A DNA stretch of 44,232 nt from an uncultured Alphaproteobacteria bacterium (GCA_903857685.1 CAIOFO010000057.1:1-44232); one strand, 5' to 3'; shown: positions 25,991-35,238, numbered from the stretch's first letter. Notes: generated by a model not told the origin, from the sequence alone. Numbers and translations: made by a program.

Positions 25991-26314
25991 ATGCCTGCAA
26001 TCGGTCATGTCACAAAGCAGAAGGACGGCAACTTCAAGGGCCAGCTCAAGACACTTTCCTTCCGCGCCCCGGTCGATATTCTGCTCAATCCTGCCAAGAA
26101 TGGCGACACGCAGCCCGACTATCGCGTCTACAGCCAAGCCGTCGAGGTTGGCGCGGGTTGGATCAAGAAGGGCAAAACGTCCGGCGAAGACTATATTTCG
26201 CTGAGCCTGGCCGACCCCGCTTTCGGTCCGAAAAAGCTCTATGCCAACCTGGGGCGTGCTGCCGGCCAGGACGATGACAGCGTGTTCGCCGTGATCTGGA
26301 ATCCCGCAGACTGA
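25991..26314 (+). CDS. DUF736 family protein
   Basis: 107 residues: MPAIGHVTKQKDGNFKGQLK, then DYRVYSQAVEVGAGWIKKG, YISLSLADPAFGPKKLYANL and VIWNP, the full DUF736 pattern. These proteins are very common on alphaproteobacterial plasmids and integrative elements; their function is unknown. ATG 25991 has GGAGA upstream. A strong terminator follows the gene. Confidence 0.93.
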   Translation: MPAIGHVTKQKDGNFKGQLKTLSFRAPVDILLNPAKNGDTQPDYRVYSQAVEVGAGWIKKGKTSGEDYISLSLADPAFGPKKLYANLGRAAGQDDDSVFAVIWNPAD

Positions 26315-26324
26315 GCGAGCCAAA

Positions 26325-26361
26325 GGCCCCTGCGCCGGTGGCGCGGGGGCCTTCTCTTTTT
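26325..26361 (+). terminator. Intrinsic terminator of the DUF736 gene
   Basis: GGCCCCTGCGCC (26325-26336) pairs with GGCGCGGGGGCC (26340-26351), interrupted only by one T-G pair, with a 3-base loop. It is followed by TTCTCTTTTT. It lies 10 bp after the DUF736 stop. Confidence 0.85.
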
Positions 26362-26504
26362 GATACGGCTTGATACGGCGAATTTCGCGAGTCGCGGTAT
26401 TCGCCAGTATGCAACCACAGGATTAGCGCGACACACTCGATTCGGGGGGCACGATGCGGGCCTCCGTAATCGTGCCTCGACAAAAACAAAACAAAGGCGT
26501 TGGC

Positions 26505-26741
26505 ATGATGGAAATGAAACAGGGCGTGCCCTCGGCGCGCGCTCTAAGTCCCTTCTTTACCCCTGTTCAGGCGGCGGATTTCGTCAAACTGTCCTGGCGC
26601 ACACTCGAACGGATGCGTCAGAACGGCGAAGGTCCAGCCTATCGGAAGCATGGCCGATACATTCGCTATCACATTGATGATCTTGAAGCGTGGTCAAACA
26701 CGCACGCGATGACCAAGACCGATGCGTTGCCGCGTTCTTAG
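26505..26741 (+). CDS. AlpA/excisionase-like HTH protein
   Basis: 78 residues from ATG 26505 (ATG 26508 is also possible; an AAAGG lies upstream). The pattern FFTPVQAADFVKLSWRTLER, then GEGPAYRKHGRYIRYHIDDL and EAWSNTH is the HTH_17/AlpA winged-helix form. Such proteins act as excisionases or as regulators of integrase or primase genes in integrative elements and P4-like satellites. Confidence 0.82.
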   Translation: MMEMKQGVPSARALSPFFTPVQAADFVKLSWRTLERMRQNGEGPAYRKHGRYIRYHIDDLEAWSNTHAMTKTDALPRS

Positions 26742-26960
26742 CCTCGCGGCTGGCGCGCTCGTAGCAGGATGTTTGATCGAACTGGTGTCGATTCCGCGTC
26801 CACTTTTGGTGTGGAACGTCACGCATAGCGCCCCAATCGGGCTTTCCTCAGCAACCCGCCTTCAATGCGCGTGATCGCCGCAATTTCGTCACGATTGAGA
26901 AGAATGTGGCGCAAGCCCTAAGCGGCGCATAAGTGGTAGCTTGAGGTCAAATACTGACTA

Positions 26961-28103
26961 TCAGGCGGCGATCTGGTTTTCGCCGGACCTAATTCGGGTT
27001 CCAGGCAGGGCGACGGTCACGGTCGTACCACTGCCCGGTACGCTGGCAATATCAATGGTGATGCCCAGTTGCCGGGCCGTCGCATAGCTAATCGCTAGCC
27101 CCAACCCCAGCCCGGAAAATTTGCGCTGTAAGTGACCCTCGACCTGGAAAAAGGGCTTTCCGAGCCAGCCGAGAACTTCCGCATTTATGCCAATGCCGTG
27201 GTCGCGAATGACCACTATAGCTTGTTCTTCGAATCGAGTTTGAATCTCAACTACGCTGTTTTCGGACGAAAATTTGATCGCATTGTCCAGAACACGCACA
27301 AGAATGTCGTGGAATGCCGCAACGTTAGTCACCGCGATAACCCCATCGTTGTAGGGGGTCCGAGCCAATTCTATCTTCGCAGCGCCAGCCTTGTCTTGGA
27401 CGCGCAGCAGCGCATCGTCCACTACCATTTGGACATCCACAATTTCAGTTTCGAATGTTTTGTCGCCTCCTTCGATCCGCGACATCTCGATGACGTCGTT
27501 GATGGTTGTCAGGAGCGCCTCGCCGCTATGATGAATGTGTCCGGCATATTCTTCGTACTGCGCGGCTCCCAACGGTCCGAACAGTCTGCCCAGCAGAATG
27601 CCGGAAAAGCCGAGAATCGCATTCAGCGGAGTGCGCAGCTCATGACTTATTGTCCCGATGAAGACTGAGCGGGCACGGCATTCCTGGCGCAGCAGGGCAG
27701 CTTCCGAGTTCCGCCGCTCCAACTCCAGTATAGTTGCACCCCAGCGCTTCAATGTAAGGGACAGCAATATGCCGATCAGAATCGCCACTGATACTGCAAA
27801 TGGCGCGATGGATAGCGCGAAGGCGCTGCCCGGAGTTCGCGGCTTCCACCAAAGGAATCCGATCGGTTCGCCAGCGGCATCCCGCAGATCTATGCGGGCG
27901 TAGCCTGGAGGTGGCGGCCGGAGAGTCAATGAGACTGACGCGAGGTTAAAATCGCGTTGTACCTTGGCAATGCGGGAGGCGCCGAAATTCTGCAGATAAA
28001 CTTCCACATTGCTTCGCGGAAGCGACTTAAAAGCCCGCTCGTCGTTGGGAACGATACGCGAGGCGGCACCAAGGTAAATGCGGTCGCCAATCCTGCACCG
28101 CAT
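26961..28103 (-). CDS. 5'-truncated CHASE4 sensor histidine kinase
   Basis: 380 residues. The protein starts in the middle of a CHASE4-type sensor (RIYLGAASRIVP, then LRDAAGEPIGFLWWKP) and has only the second TM helix (about 95-117). A kinase core follows: H-box FIGTISHELRTPLNAILGFS, N-box DNAIKF, G1 RDHGIGI, G2 FSGLGLGLAI. There is a stop codon two codons before the ATG, and the first half of CHASE4 and TM1 are missing. A neighbouring frame upstream (from 28176) encodes RATKDLLGIMIDAVQDW, which could be a shifted remnant. It is probably decayed, although a soluble or mis-oriented kinase could still be made. Confidence 0.75.
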   Translation of the reverse strand: MRCRIGDRIYLGAASRIVPNDERAFKSLPRSNVEVYLQNFGASRIAKVQRDFNLASVSLTLRPPPPGYARIDLRDAAGEPIGFLWWKPRTPGSAFALSIAPFAVSVAILIGILLSLTLKRWGATILELERRNSEAALLRQECRARSVFIGTISHELRTPLNAILGFSGILLGRLFGPLGAAQYEEYAGHIHHSGEALLTTINDVIEMSRIEGGDKTFETEIVDVQMVVDDALLRVQDKAGAAKIELARTPYNDGVIAVTNVAAFHDILVRVLDNAIKFSSENSVVEIQTRFEEQAIVVIRDHGIGINAEVLGWLGKPFFQVEGHLQRKFSGLGLGLAISYATARQLGITIDIASVPGSGTTVTVALPGTRIRSGENQIAA

Positions 28104-28533
28104 CGATCATAATGCCGAGAAGATCTTTGGTGGCCCGCTCGGTTGACATGTACGCGGATGATGACATTGCAATACCGCTAAGTTAGTCCCCAAGTTTATA
28201 GGCACAACCGTGCAGAAACGTTAAAGTCCGGCGGCCATTGGGTTCCCGTTAAGCGCTTAGTAACCTTCATTTCAGCCGAATTAGCGGACTCAGAAATTGC
28301 CGTTTTCTTCGGAGAAATATTCCAGTGAAAAGCCGCTCGTTGCATTGCACTACATCGCGCATGGTTCACCGGAACGCTACGTCATTGTGCAAGGCGATTT
28401 GCGATTGCTCTAACCTGCAAGCCCAAGGTGGGATGCCGCGCTCAAAAAGAACCGGGAAAATAGTCACATTGAATGAATATTCCCTGTTCCGCTGACGGCG
28501 GCATTCAGCCATCTTCGCGCCCGTTTGGACTGT
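28104..28533. other. Gap upstream of the histidine kinase
   Basis: 430 bp, AT-richer than the flanks. The part next to the kinase contains a frame-shifted 45-codon reading frame that may be the lost kinase N-terminus. The rest shows no ORF, repeat or clear promoter. Confidence 0.4.
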
Positions 28534-28746
28534 TTATACTTCCAAGTTGCGAACCTGCCAGGCGACACGGATTTCGGCCTCGCCCAAGAGATGCTTCTCC
28601 CCCATATAAATGGCAAACGCCTCCCCCTCGCGCCGTACGAAAAGATAATGGGCCCGCTCGATCGCATTTAGAAGCGTTTGACAGTCTTCGACGAGCTGGC
28701 GCGTTCCGTCCCGAAATCTCAGTTGAATGTCCACGGCAATATCCAC
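28534..28746 (-). CDS. Small hypothetical protein
   Basis: 70 residues from GTG 28746: MDIAVDIQLRFRDGTRQLVE, then AIERAHYLFVRREGEAFAIY and EIRVAWQVRNL. It looks like a compact alpha/beta domain with alternating strands. It directly follows the 28750-29898 gene, whose stop lies just before it, so it is probably in the same operon. No family recognised. The start codon is uncertain (GTG 28734 also possible). Confidence 0.55.
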   Translation of the reverse strand: MDIAVDIQLRFRDGTRQLVEDCQTLLNAIERAHYLFVRREGEAFAIYMGEKHLLGEAEIRVAWQVRNLEV

Positions 28747-28749
28747 CCA

Positions 28750-29898
28750 TTAGACCGAAATACATGCTTCTCTAATGCCCGGCTGGATCTCGGCGTCTTC
28801 CTGACCAAAGCTTCTCACAAAGTCTTCAAAAATAGCGGTCAACTCATCTACGTCGGTCGATTTCGGTGACCCGGCTGGAAATCTATACTGCCAAAAGCTC
28901 GTTACATGGCCCAGGGTGCCCATCTTTTCGCCGATCTCCAAGAAGAGCGACGGAGCGCTTAACAGAAATTCTCGAAACATTTTGGGATCTTGCCGATCAA
29001 TCAGGCTCGCATAGGCGTCATCATATATACCAATGATCTTGCGAATCGCATCATTGCTCGCCTTGGCTCCCCTCAGAATGTGATTTTTGCTTTCCGCAAA
29101 AAATGTCCTTTGAGCTGCATTGGTATTTCCAACAGGGGTAATGACTTTAATTTCGCGCAACGATTTGATCAAATTCGGCCAAAATTCCTGCAGGCTCCAT
29201 TTGTAATATATGAAGCCGCGCCAACTGAAGACACCTTCACAAAACTCCTCGGGTCCAAGGTTAAGGGTCATCCTCATGGGTTCGAGCTTCTCGTTTACCT
29301 CGCTGGAAAGAAGCGCAGAGACCATGCGAGCAGTTGAGTTATCGACCCGACCCGAAGTGTTGCCATTCGCCAAAGCCGTGAGCCGGCCTATTTCGAGGGC
29401 AGCATAGTCGTGCATCCGCTGCTGGTCCGACGCGGAAATCGCGAAATACCAGGAATCGGCTTCAATGCCATTGCTGCGCAACTGCTCTCGCAGCAGAAAG
29501 GGGTCGAGCGATGGAATTCTGTCAATCAGACGAAGGACGTCAAGATCACATTTCAAGTCCGCCGCTTCCTTGTAATTGCCGACTTCGGCTATGAGCTGTT
29601 CGAAACTACGCTGATCAACAAACATGGACCGTCCGCCCGCACTCAAATTGTTTCTTTCGAAAGGGACGATTATTTTGGTCGCGAGCGCACGACGAGAAGG
29701 AAACAAATCTAGCTCGTCGGCCCTCAGTCGATGTTTCAGAACGATGGCATTGTTTAGGATATTCGACCGTAGCAACGGCTTATGGCCCGCGTCATCGCTC
29801 CCTAGCCGCGCCTGCCCGATAGCGGTCAGATTCAGAACCCGGCTTGAGGAAGCGCCGCTTAATGCACTCAGGCAGCGAACCGTTCTATCATTCGCCAT
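28750..29898 (-). CDS. Hypothetical protein linked to a tandem PilZ protein
   Basis: 382 residues, soluble, no signal peptide. It opens MANDRTVRCLSALSGASSSR, has an FVDQRSFEQL segment, a central GVFSWRGFIYYKWSLQEFWP stretch and a C-terminal helical part. I do not recognise the family. The start overlaps the PilZ gene by 11 bp, so it is co-translated with a c-di-GMP receptor and probably acts with it. Confidence 0.72.
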   Translation of the reverse strand: MANDRTVRCLSALSGASSSRVLNLTAIGQARLGSDDAGHKPLLRSNILNNAIVLKHRLRADELDLFPSRRALATKIIVPFERNNLSAGGRSMFVDQRSFEQLIAEVGNYKEAADLKCDLDVLRLIDRIPSLDPFLLREQLRSNGIEADSWYFAISASDQQRMHDYAALEIGRLTALANGNTSGRVDNSTARMVSALLSSEVNEKLEPMRMTLNLGPEEFCEGVFSWRGFIYYKWSLQEFWPNLIKSLREIKVITPVGNTNAAQRTFFAESKNHILRGAKASNDAIRKIIGIYDDAYASLIDRQDPKMFREFLLSAPSLFLEIGEKMGTLGHVTSFWQYRFPAGSPKSTDVDELTAIFEDFVRSFGQEDAEIQPGIREACISV

Positions 29899-30487
29899 CG
29901 GAGTGCCGCTGTGCTAGTTCCAAGAATTGTATGGCAATACCTTCGCTGTGATGTCGCACCACCCGTCCATACATTCGGCCGAGATTGATCAGATCGCCGA
30001 TGGGCGGGCGCGAAACTGTTCTCAGCGATATTCCCTGAAGGGAAATGTCCAGCACATCACAACGAACCTGTTCGCCATTTGGCCGACCAAAGTATCCGGA
30101 CGAAAGCGAAGGCGTCCTCAGATGGCGCCGTAACCTCGTTTTCGAGGAGCCACCCTCTCTCACAAAGGTTTCAATATCTTGTAACAGGCGCTGCCGCTTG
30201 AGTTCCCGACAAACGAACCGCAAACCCAATTCGCCCTGGCGGTGTCGGGTGGTTATCGCTTCAAATCTACCAAATCCGTCAATAAACAAGACGACGAAGG
30301 TTTGGAGGGTTGGCGGTTCCTCGCACTGAACGCCGGCATCCCCGCCCGAGATATTCAATATGTGGCAATCCAGCGTGGTCTGTTCTGCAGGCACAAATAT
30401 CTTGCCTTCAAGCGCAATGGAGTGCCGCGTGAATTCACGCTGCTCCTGGCTCAGTGCTTGGTCGGAGACGCTGGTTAGAATGCCCAC
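29888..30487 (-). CDS. Tandem PilZ-domain protein (c-di-GMP receptor)
   Basis: 199 residues from GTG 30487. Two PilZ-like halves are visible: the first has REFTRHSI (R-x3-R) and ILNISGGDAGV (N/D-x-S-x2-G); the second has RRHLRTPS and VLDISLQGISL. The second half keeps the D-x-S-x2-G pattern best. PilZ proteins bind cyclic di-GMP and control motility, surface polysaccharide or attachment. First gene of a three-gene minus-strand operon, divergent from a DUF2336 gene. Confidence 0.82.
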   Translation of the reverse strand: MGILTSVSDQALSQEQREFTRHSIALEGKIFVPAEQTTLDCHILNISGGDAGVQCEEPPTLQTFVVLFIDGFGRFEAITTRHRQGELGLRFVCRELKRQRLLQDIETFVREGGSSKTRLRRHLRTPSLSSGYFGRPNGEQVRCDVLDISLQGISLRTVSRPPIGDLINLGRMYGRVVRHHSEGIAIQFLELAQRHSDGE

Positions 30488-30836
30488 GTGAACCTGTTCG
30501 CTTTTGATGGCGGCTTGGGCGGACTGTATGTGACAATAATTAAGGGCCGATTTCTGTTAGAGTTGATGCTGCATTAGAGTTAACGGTTGGTAATCGTTCA
30601 ACGGGCCCACGGGACAACCATGTGATCCTGCGATAAGCGATCAAAATATGTGCACCTGACACTGCTAAGGCATCGGCGCGGATGGCGCAGCGCAGTTGGC
30701 GGTGTCGCTGCGTTCTATTGAGATAGTCTGTGATTTCCGCGCAGTTTAAATAACTACTTAACGTCCGCCGGCCATAGTCTAGCTCCTATTGTCACGTAGT
30801 CGTTTCATTATTACGATCTAATCGATTGAGCTGGCG
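30488..30836. other. Divergent intergenic region between PilZ and DUF2336 genes
   Basis: 349 bp, AT-rich, presumably holding both promoters. No convincing -35/-10 pair, repeat or ORF stands out. Confidence 0.4.
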
Positions 30837-31919
30837 ATGACAGAAAGTCCGTCAAGTTTTGCATTGTTGGCAAGCATGTCTGACGACATGCCCAGCGAAC
30901 AGCGCCGCAATCTCTTGCGTCAAGTGACGGCGAAATTTGGGCAGAGCGCAGAGCCAGGAGACGATGCCGGTCTTGCCCCCCTCGATGAAATTCTTTCAGC
31001 GCTTTCCGCGGACTTTGCGTTGCACGTCCGGGCCGAATTGGCCCATCTTGTTGCGGCCACGTCGCGGTTCGAGCGCACGGCCGCGAAGTTTGCCATAGAC
31101 GATATCGAAGTCGCAGGCCCCATTCTGAAACATAGCCGTGCGTTGAGTGAGGCGACACTTTTGAAAGTTGTCGCCCAAAGGTCCCAACCCCATTTGATGG
31201 CGGTCACGAAACGGCAGGAGATTAGTCCCATCGTGTCGCACGCCTTGGTTGAGGCTGGCGACGACACCGTAGTCGTGTCCCTCCTCGCTAACGATGGGGC
31301 TCAAATAGCGCAAGATACCTTCGAAGTGGTTGCGACTCGGGCCCAAGGCAGCAGCACTTTGCAAGCCCCTTTCATCCGGCGCCAGGATGTTCCGTTGGAG
31401 CTGCTGAATGACCTTTACGCCAAGGTGGAAAACGGCCTGCGATTGGAGATCGTTTCCAAGTTCAATTCGGTTTCCAGCGAAGAAATCGAACGAGCATTTC
31501 AGCGCAGCCGGACGCGGCTGGCCAAGACAGCGAACGGGGTGCCCGAGGATTTTGACAAGGCGCAAGGCCGTATTGATGATCTAGACCGGCGCGGCTTTCT
31601 CAACCCGCCGGGTCTTGCCACGCTTATGCGCGAAGGCGCAAAGGGCCGTACGGCTTTCAATATTGCGTTTGCGCGGCTGGCGCACGTCGAATTTGATCTG
31701 GTCCAGCGCACGGTAGAGGCTCGTGACCTTGATACGGTGGGGCTCCTCTGTCGTGGCGCGGGTTTCGACCGCGCTCTTTATGTGTCGATCGCGATTGCCC
31801 TAAAAAATCCCGAAGACCGTGAGCCGACACCTGAGAAGCTAGGTAAGCTTTACGAAAGTGTGCCCATTCAGGCGGCGCAGCGCGCGTTGCGCTTCTGGAA
31901 GGCCCGGGTTGCGGCTTAG
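30837..31919 (+). CDS. DUF2336 domain protein
   Basis: 360 residues of mainly helical, HEAT-like character: LLRQVTAKFGQS, then LSADFALHVRAELAHLVAAT, DDIEVAGPILKHSRALSEAT and KRQEISPIVSHALVEAGDDT, the recurring DUF2336 layout. The C-terminal part adds LDRRGFLNPPGLATLMREG and LCRGAGFDRALYVSIAIAL. DUF2336 proteins are mostly alphaproteobacterial and often linked with signalling genes; function unsettled. It faces the PilZ operon. Confidence 0.85.
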   Translation: MTESPSSFALLASMSDDMPSEQRRNLLRQVTAKFGQSAEPGDDAGLAPLDEILSALSADFALHVRAELAHLVAATSRFERTAAKFAIDDIEVAGPILKHSRALSEATLLKVVAQRSQPHLMAVTKRQEISPIVSHALVEAGDDTVVVSLLANDGAQIAQDTFEVVATRAQGSSTLQAPFIRRQDVPLELLNDLYAKVENGLRLEIVSKFNSVSSEEIERAFQRSRTRLAKTANGVPEDFDKAQGRIDDLDRRGFLNPPGLATLMREGAKGRTAFNIAFARLAHVEFDLVQRTVEARDLDTVGLLCRGAGFDRALYVSIAIALKNPEDREPTPEKLGKLYESVPIQAAQRALRFWKARVAA

Positions 31920-32180
31920 CCCGCAAGTCATGCTACTTGTCTAAATTAGGTCAGGAAAAACCTACTAAGGGCTTCCGGTATCACGACACCTACTTAGAAT
32001 TTGTAAACTAGACCAAGGCAGCATCGATGGTGCCAAAAGTTATACATGGGCGTTTTCGCGGTCTTACGACAGCCGGCGCACCTTGGTTTCCCCGCTTGCC
32101 GAACTCTTCGTCATTGCGAGAGCTTCAACGGCGAGCGTGTGAGGGAGAGTTGTTTCTCTAATTGGCGCTGGCTAAAGCGG

Positions 32181-32462
32181 CTAACTCTCCCAAGCCTTGT
32201 TCAACGTTTTTGCTACCAGAGCAGCCTTGTCATTGGGTAAAAAACGGGCATAGTGTTTCTGGACCATGTTCGATGAATCTTGTATGGCAAAACCGGCCTG
32301 CTCATAGGACCCGGTCGTCTTGAGAACGTGGGTAGCTAGAACGTCGCGAATACAATGCGGGCCGTGGGGTAACAGCCCCTCGACGGCACCCTTACCCGTG
32401 TAAGGGTTGAATATCCCATAGCGTTGAATAATACAGCGCCAGGCCTCGTAAAAAGCGCGACG
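32181..32462 (-). pseudogene. C-terminal remnant of an older tyrosine integrase
   Basis: The frame encodes the last ~93 residues of a phage-type integrase: RRAFYEAWRCIIQRYGIFNP, then LPHGPHCIRDVLATHVLK (H-x2-R region), and DSSNMVQKHYARFLP with the catalytic-Tyr region. The N-terminal and core domains are missing; the frame upstream of 32462 is unrelated. It points to an earlier insertion or recombination inside the element. The gap 31920-32180 holds nothing recognised. Confidence 0.7.
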
Positions 32463-32862
32463 GGTATGCTCGCCGACCTGTCCGGCAAGAAGGCCGCAGA
32501 CAAGCTGGTAAGTGCAAAATTGAAAGACCAGAAGGCCGCTCTTGTCACTGCCGCCGCCGGAAATGCAGCGTGGTTGCCCGGCTGGATGGCGTTCCCCGCG
32601 TCCTAAATTCGGATGATACCGCCGCGCCCCCAACCGGGCGCGGCGGCTCCTTTCCGCTCGCGCCGGGTAGCCGTTCCGATACGTAGCCGTCCTTGGTCCG
32701 TTCGCGCCGCTGGCATCGTCCGGCCCTTGCGTGGGCCAGGCTCGTGAAATGTCGCCGAAAGCCCTGCCGATCCACCGCTACCCACCGCGCATGTCTGCCG
32801 CATTCGGTCTGCCCGCCATTGTCTTGCAGTTGATCGAATAGCGTCGGTGTTATTTCGTGCTG
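32463..32862. other. Gap with a possible plus-strand gene fragment
   Basis: A plus-strand frame ending at 32606 encodes GMLADLSGKKAADKLVSAKL and more coding-like residues. It has no start of its own: it runs out of the integrase remnant at about 32462. It may be the 3' end of a lost gene. The rest (32607-32862) has no convincing ORF. Confidence 0.35.
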
Positions 32863-33057
32863 TTAGCGCACGATTTCCCAAAGCAACTGCTGCCCGATGC
32901 CCGGCATGGACCGGATAAGGCCGCGCTTACTCTGCCAGGGCTTTAGGTTCGCCGTGGTGCGCTTCATCATCAACCGGCACAGTGCCTTGTCATTGGTGTC
33001 TAAGTTGCGGGCCTTCATCACGGGATCGCAGACTTGGGCCGTGGTGAGTGGGCGCAT
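32863..33057 (-). CDS. Small hypothetical protein, HTH-like
   Basis: 64 residues: MRPLTTAQVCDPVMKARNLD, then LCRLMMKRTTANLKPWQSKR and a MPGIGQQLLWEIVR end. The pattern (a 'T-A-x-V' helix, a middle helix, then a beta-hairpin ending in LLWEI) resembles small winged-helix-like proteins common on alphaproteobacterial islands. No good Shine-Dalgarno. Function unknown. Confidence 0.55.
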   Translation of the reverse strand: MRPLTTAQVCDPVMKARNLDTNDKALCRLMMKRTTANLKPWQSKRGLIRSMPGIGQQLLWEIVR

Positions 33058-33097
33058 CGCCGATGTGCTGGACCTGAGCGTGGTCGACCAGGCTGAG

Positions 33098-33826
33098 TTA
33101 GCAAGGGCGCCGCGTTCGTCCTGACCTGTCAGTTTTGGGTGGGCTTATTGTCGGAGTAAGGCGTTCTGGTGTTGGGGGATAGTATAAAAGGGTTGACCGC
33201 CTATGCATGAAATGGCTCCTAACTGCCTTCTCGCTCGGCGTTTCCCCTGTAATTAATGGCGCAATTGCCATGATGAATCGGTATGCCCCTTCTTTGCGCG
33301 CTTCGGGAATGGCGCTGAGAAATATCTGTTGTAACGCTTCTGCGAAATACTTCCATTCTCTGGCGTACATGGTCTCGGAAAATAGCCTGTTATTGCTTGG
33401 AAAATAGGCCTCTCTAAATGCATCCACAGCGGCAATAAGGGCATCGAATTTGACTAAGTCATTATTAATGCAGCGCTGCAGTTGCTTCTCCGTCCACCCT
33501 CTTGATTTCCTGGGTTCTGATTCTTTTTTTTCTGCGGCGAGGTAATCGGCTCGGTATTTCGGCAGTTCTGTTTCCAATACGTTTAACGACTTTTGGATTG
33601 TATCCACGCGTTTTTGCTCTTCTCTCCCGGGGCCATTATGTGCTCGCGCTTCCCTCCTAATGTCTTCCGAGATTAGCGCGAGAGTTTTGACCGATGGATC
33701 GGTCGCCTTGGGCGGGACAACGAAACCTTTCAGTACCTTTTCGCGCAGCAGGTCATGCACCACTTTGGGCGTGATGGCTTTGTCAGGGACAGCCGTCGTC
33801 TTCTTTTCAGAACTTCGGCCCATCAC
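33098..33826 (-). CDS. Hypothetical protein coupled to the integrase
   Basis: 242 residues, charged and mostly helical, without signal peptide or TM segment. Residues 60-110 (EEQKRVDTIQKSLNVLETEL) look coiled-coil-like. The ATG overlaps the integrase stop (ATGA), so it is translationally coupled to int and may assist recombination or be cargo of the same transcript. Family not recognised. Confidence 0.7.
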   Translation of the reverse strand: MMGRSSEKKTTAVPDKAITPKVVHDLLREKVLKGFVVPPKATDPSVKTLALISEDIRREARAHNGPGREEQKRVDTIQKSLNVLETELPKYRADYLAAEKKESEPRKSRGWTEKQLQRCINNDLVKFDALIAAVDAFREAYFPSNNRLFSETMYAREWKYFAEALQQIFLSAIPEARKEGAYRFIMAIAPLITGETPSEKAVRSHFMHRRSTLLYYPPTPERLTPTISPPKTDRSGRTRRPC

Positions 33827-35109
33827 CCCACCCCACGCAGTGACACCACATCAGCGCCGGGCACGGTGTCGCCCATCAATTCCGATGTTCGCCGCGCCAC
33901 GGCATCGGCGGCGGCAAGCAGCACTGCATCGGCGGAATGGACATAGCGGCTAGTAATTGAGTGCCCCTTGTGTCCAACAAGGACGGCGATCGTTAGCTCG
34001 GAATAACCGAGGTCCCCTGCCAGAGAAGCAAACGAATGGCGCAGTGTGTGTGGAGTTACGTCTTTCGGCAATTTGCCTAACTTAGCGATACGCGCCCAGA
34101 GCTTCGGAAACCCAGTCATTCTGACGTCGCTACGCGTCGCGGGGAACACCAGATCGGTATCGTTTAAGCGCGTGACTTTACGCAGAGCGGCACATGCTGC
34201 TCGCGATAGCGGTCGGATAGACAGGCCAGTCTTTGTGTCTGGTAATGTCGCCGTGCGCCTTGGGAAATCAATCTCATTCCAGCGTAGGCCCAGCGCCTCC
34301 CCGCTACGCCAGCCTGTTAGAGCCAGAAATCGAGCGGCGGCTATCGCTGGTGGCCAAATGTCCGCCTCCTCAGCCTTCCGCAACGAGTTGCCAAGGACCT
34401 TGTATTCGCCATCACTAAGTCGCCGTTTGCGCTGGCCGTCGGCAAAGCGCATTACACCATGGACGGGATTGTCTGCCCGCATGCGGTGACGAACCGCATA
34501 GGAAAAGATCCCGCCTAGTAACCCGGTGGTGCGGCTTGCGGTGCCCTTGCCCCCGCGCACATGCGACAACCCTCGCTTTTTCTCTGTCTTGACCCTTTTT
34601 GCTGTTTTGCCCTCCGCCACGTCATGCATGAAGGCTTCAATGTCCTCTCGCGTAACCGCAGCGACCGCCCGCCTGCCCAATAGGGGCTTAATGTGGCTTT
34701 CGATGCGCCCGCGATCTGTTTCAATCGTACTGCGCCTCTTTGCAGTCTTGCGCCGGGTAAGCAGCCGCCCAGCATTGGCGTCGACGAGGTAAAGGTCACA
34801 AAGCTCTGCTACCGTCTTGGCGTTGCGCTTCGAGCTTTTCTCTGCGGCGGGGTCAGCGCCTTCAGCTACATGACCTAAGATGCGTTTCGCCGCCGCGCGT
34901 GCCGTGTCAGGGGTCCAAGGTGAGCCGTGCCGACCAATCGTCTGCCAACGTTGGCGACCCTCAGCAGTTCGATAAACGACGATGTAAGAGACTGTCTTGC
35001 TCTGCTGGCGCCTCGCATGGAAGCCACCAACGGCGTCATCCCAAACGATCTCACCAGGCTTGAGCGCCCGAATTTCTTTAAGTCCGATCCGCTTCTTGCG
35101 AACCACCAT
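33823..35109 (-). CDS. int: Tyrosine site-specific integrase
   Basis: 428 residues. An N-terminal arm-binding domain of the DUF4102-like type (IVWDDAVGGFHAR, then WQTIGRHGSPWTPDTARAAA) precedes an SAM-like core-binding region. The catalytic residues are visible: Arg in TGWRSGEALGLRW, Lys region in LPDTKTGLSI, HTLRHSFAS (H-x2-R), VGHKGHS and the Tyr in SRYVHS. It is complete. The gene starts 146 bp from attR; repeated AGCAAACA octamers lie between its start and attR, so it may regulate itself. Confidence 0.95.
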   Translation of the reverse strand: MVVRKKRIGLKEIRALKPGEIVWDDAVGGFHARRQQSKTVSYIVVYRTAEGRQRWQTIGRHGSPWTPDTARAAAKRILGHVAEGADPAAEKSSKRNAKTVAELCDLYLVDANAGRLLTRRKTAKRRSTIETDRGRIESHIKPLLGRRAVAAVTREDIEAFMHDVAEGKTAKRVKTEKKRGLSHVRGGKGTASRTTGLLGGIFSYAVRHRMRADNPVHGVMRFADGQRKRRLSDGEYKVLGNSLRKAEEADIWPPAIAAARFLALTGWRSGEALGLRWNEIDFPRRTATLPDTKTGLSIRPLSRAACAALRKVTRLNDTDLVFPATRSDVRMTGFPKLWARIAKLGKLPKDVTPHTLRHSFASLAGDLGYSELTIAVLVGHKGHSITSRYVHSADAVLLAAADAVARRTSELMGDTVPGADVVSLRGVG

Positions 35110-35121
35110 GGGTGGGCCTTT

Positions 35122-35238
35122 AGCAAACAGTTAGCAAACAACTTCGCGCAAACTGTAGCAAACCAAAGGCAATGGTTGCAAGGTCAAAAGCCCCAAAATA
35201 TAGGTATTTTACGAGCGGACGCAGTTTCTAGCAAACAG
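35122..35238 (+). promoter_or_regulatory. Putative integrase arm-type sites next to attR
   Basis: AGCAAACA-like octamers at 35122-35129 and 35133-35140 (11 bp apart), GCAAACTG at 35148-35155, AGCAAACC at 35157-35164 and AGCAAACAG at 35230-35238. The first cluster sits in the probable integrase promoter. Confidence 0.55.
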
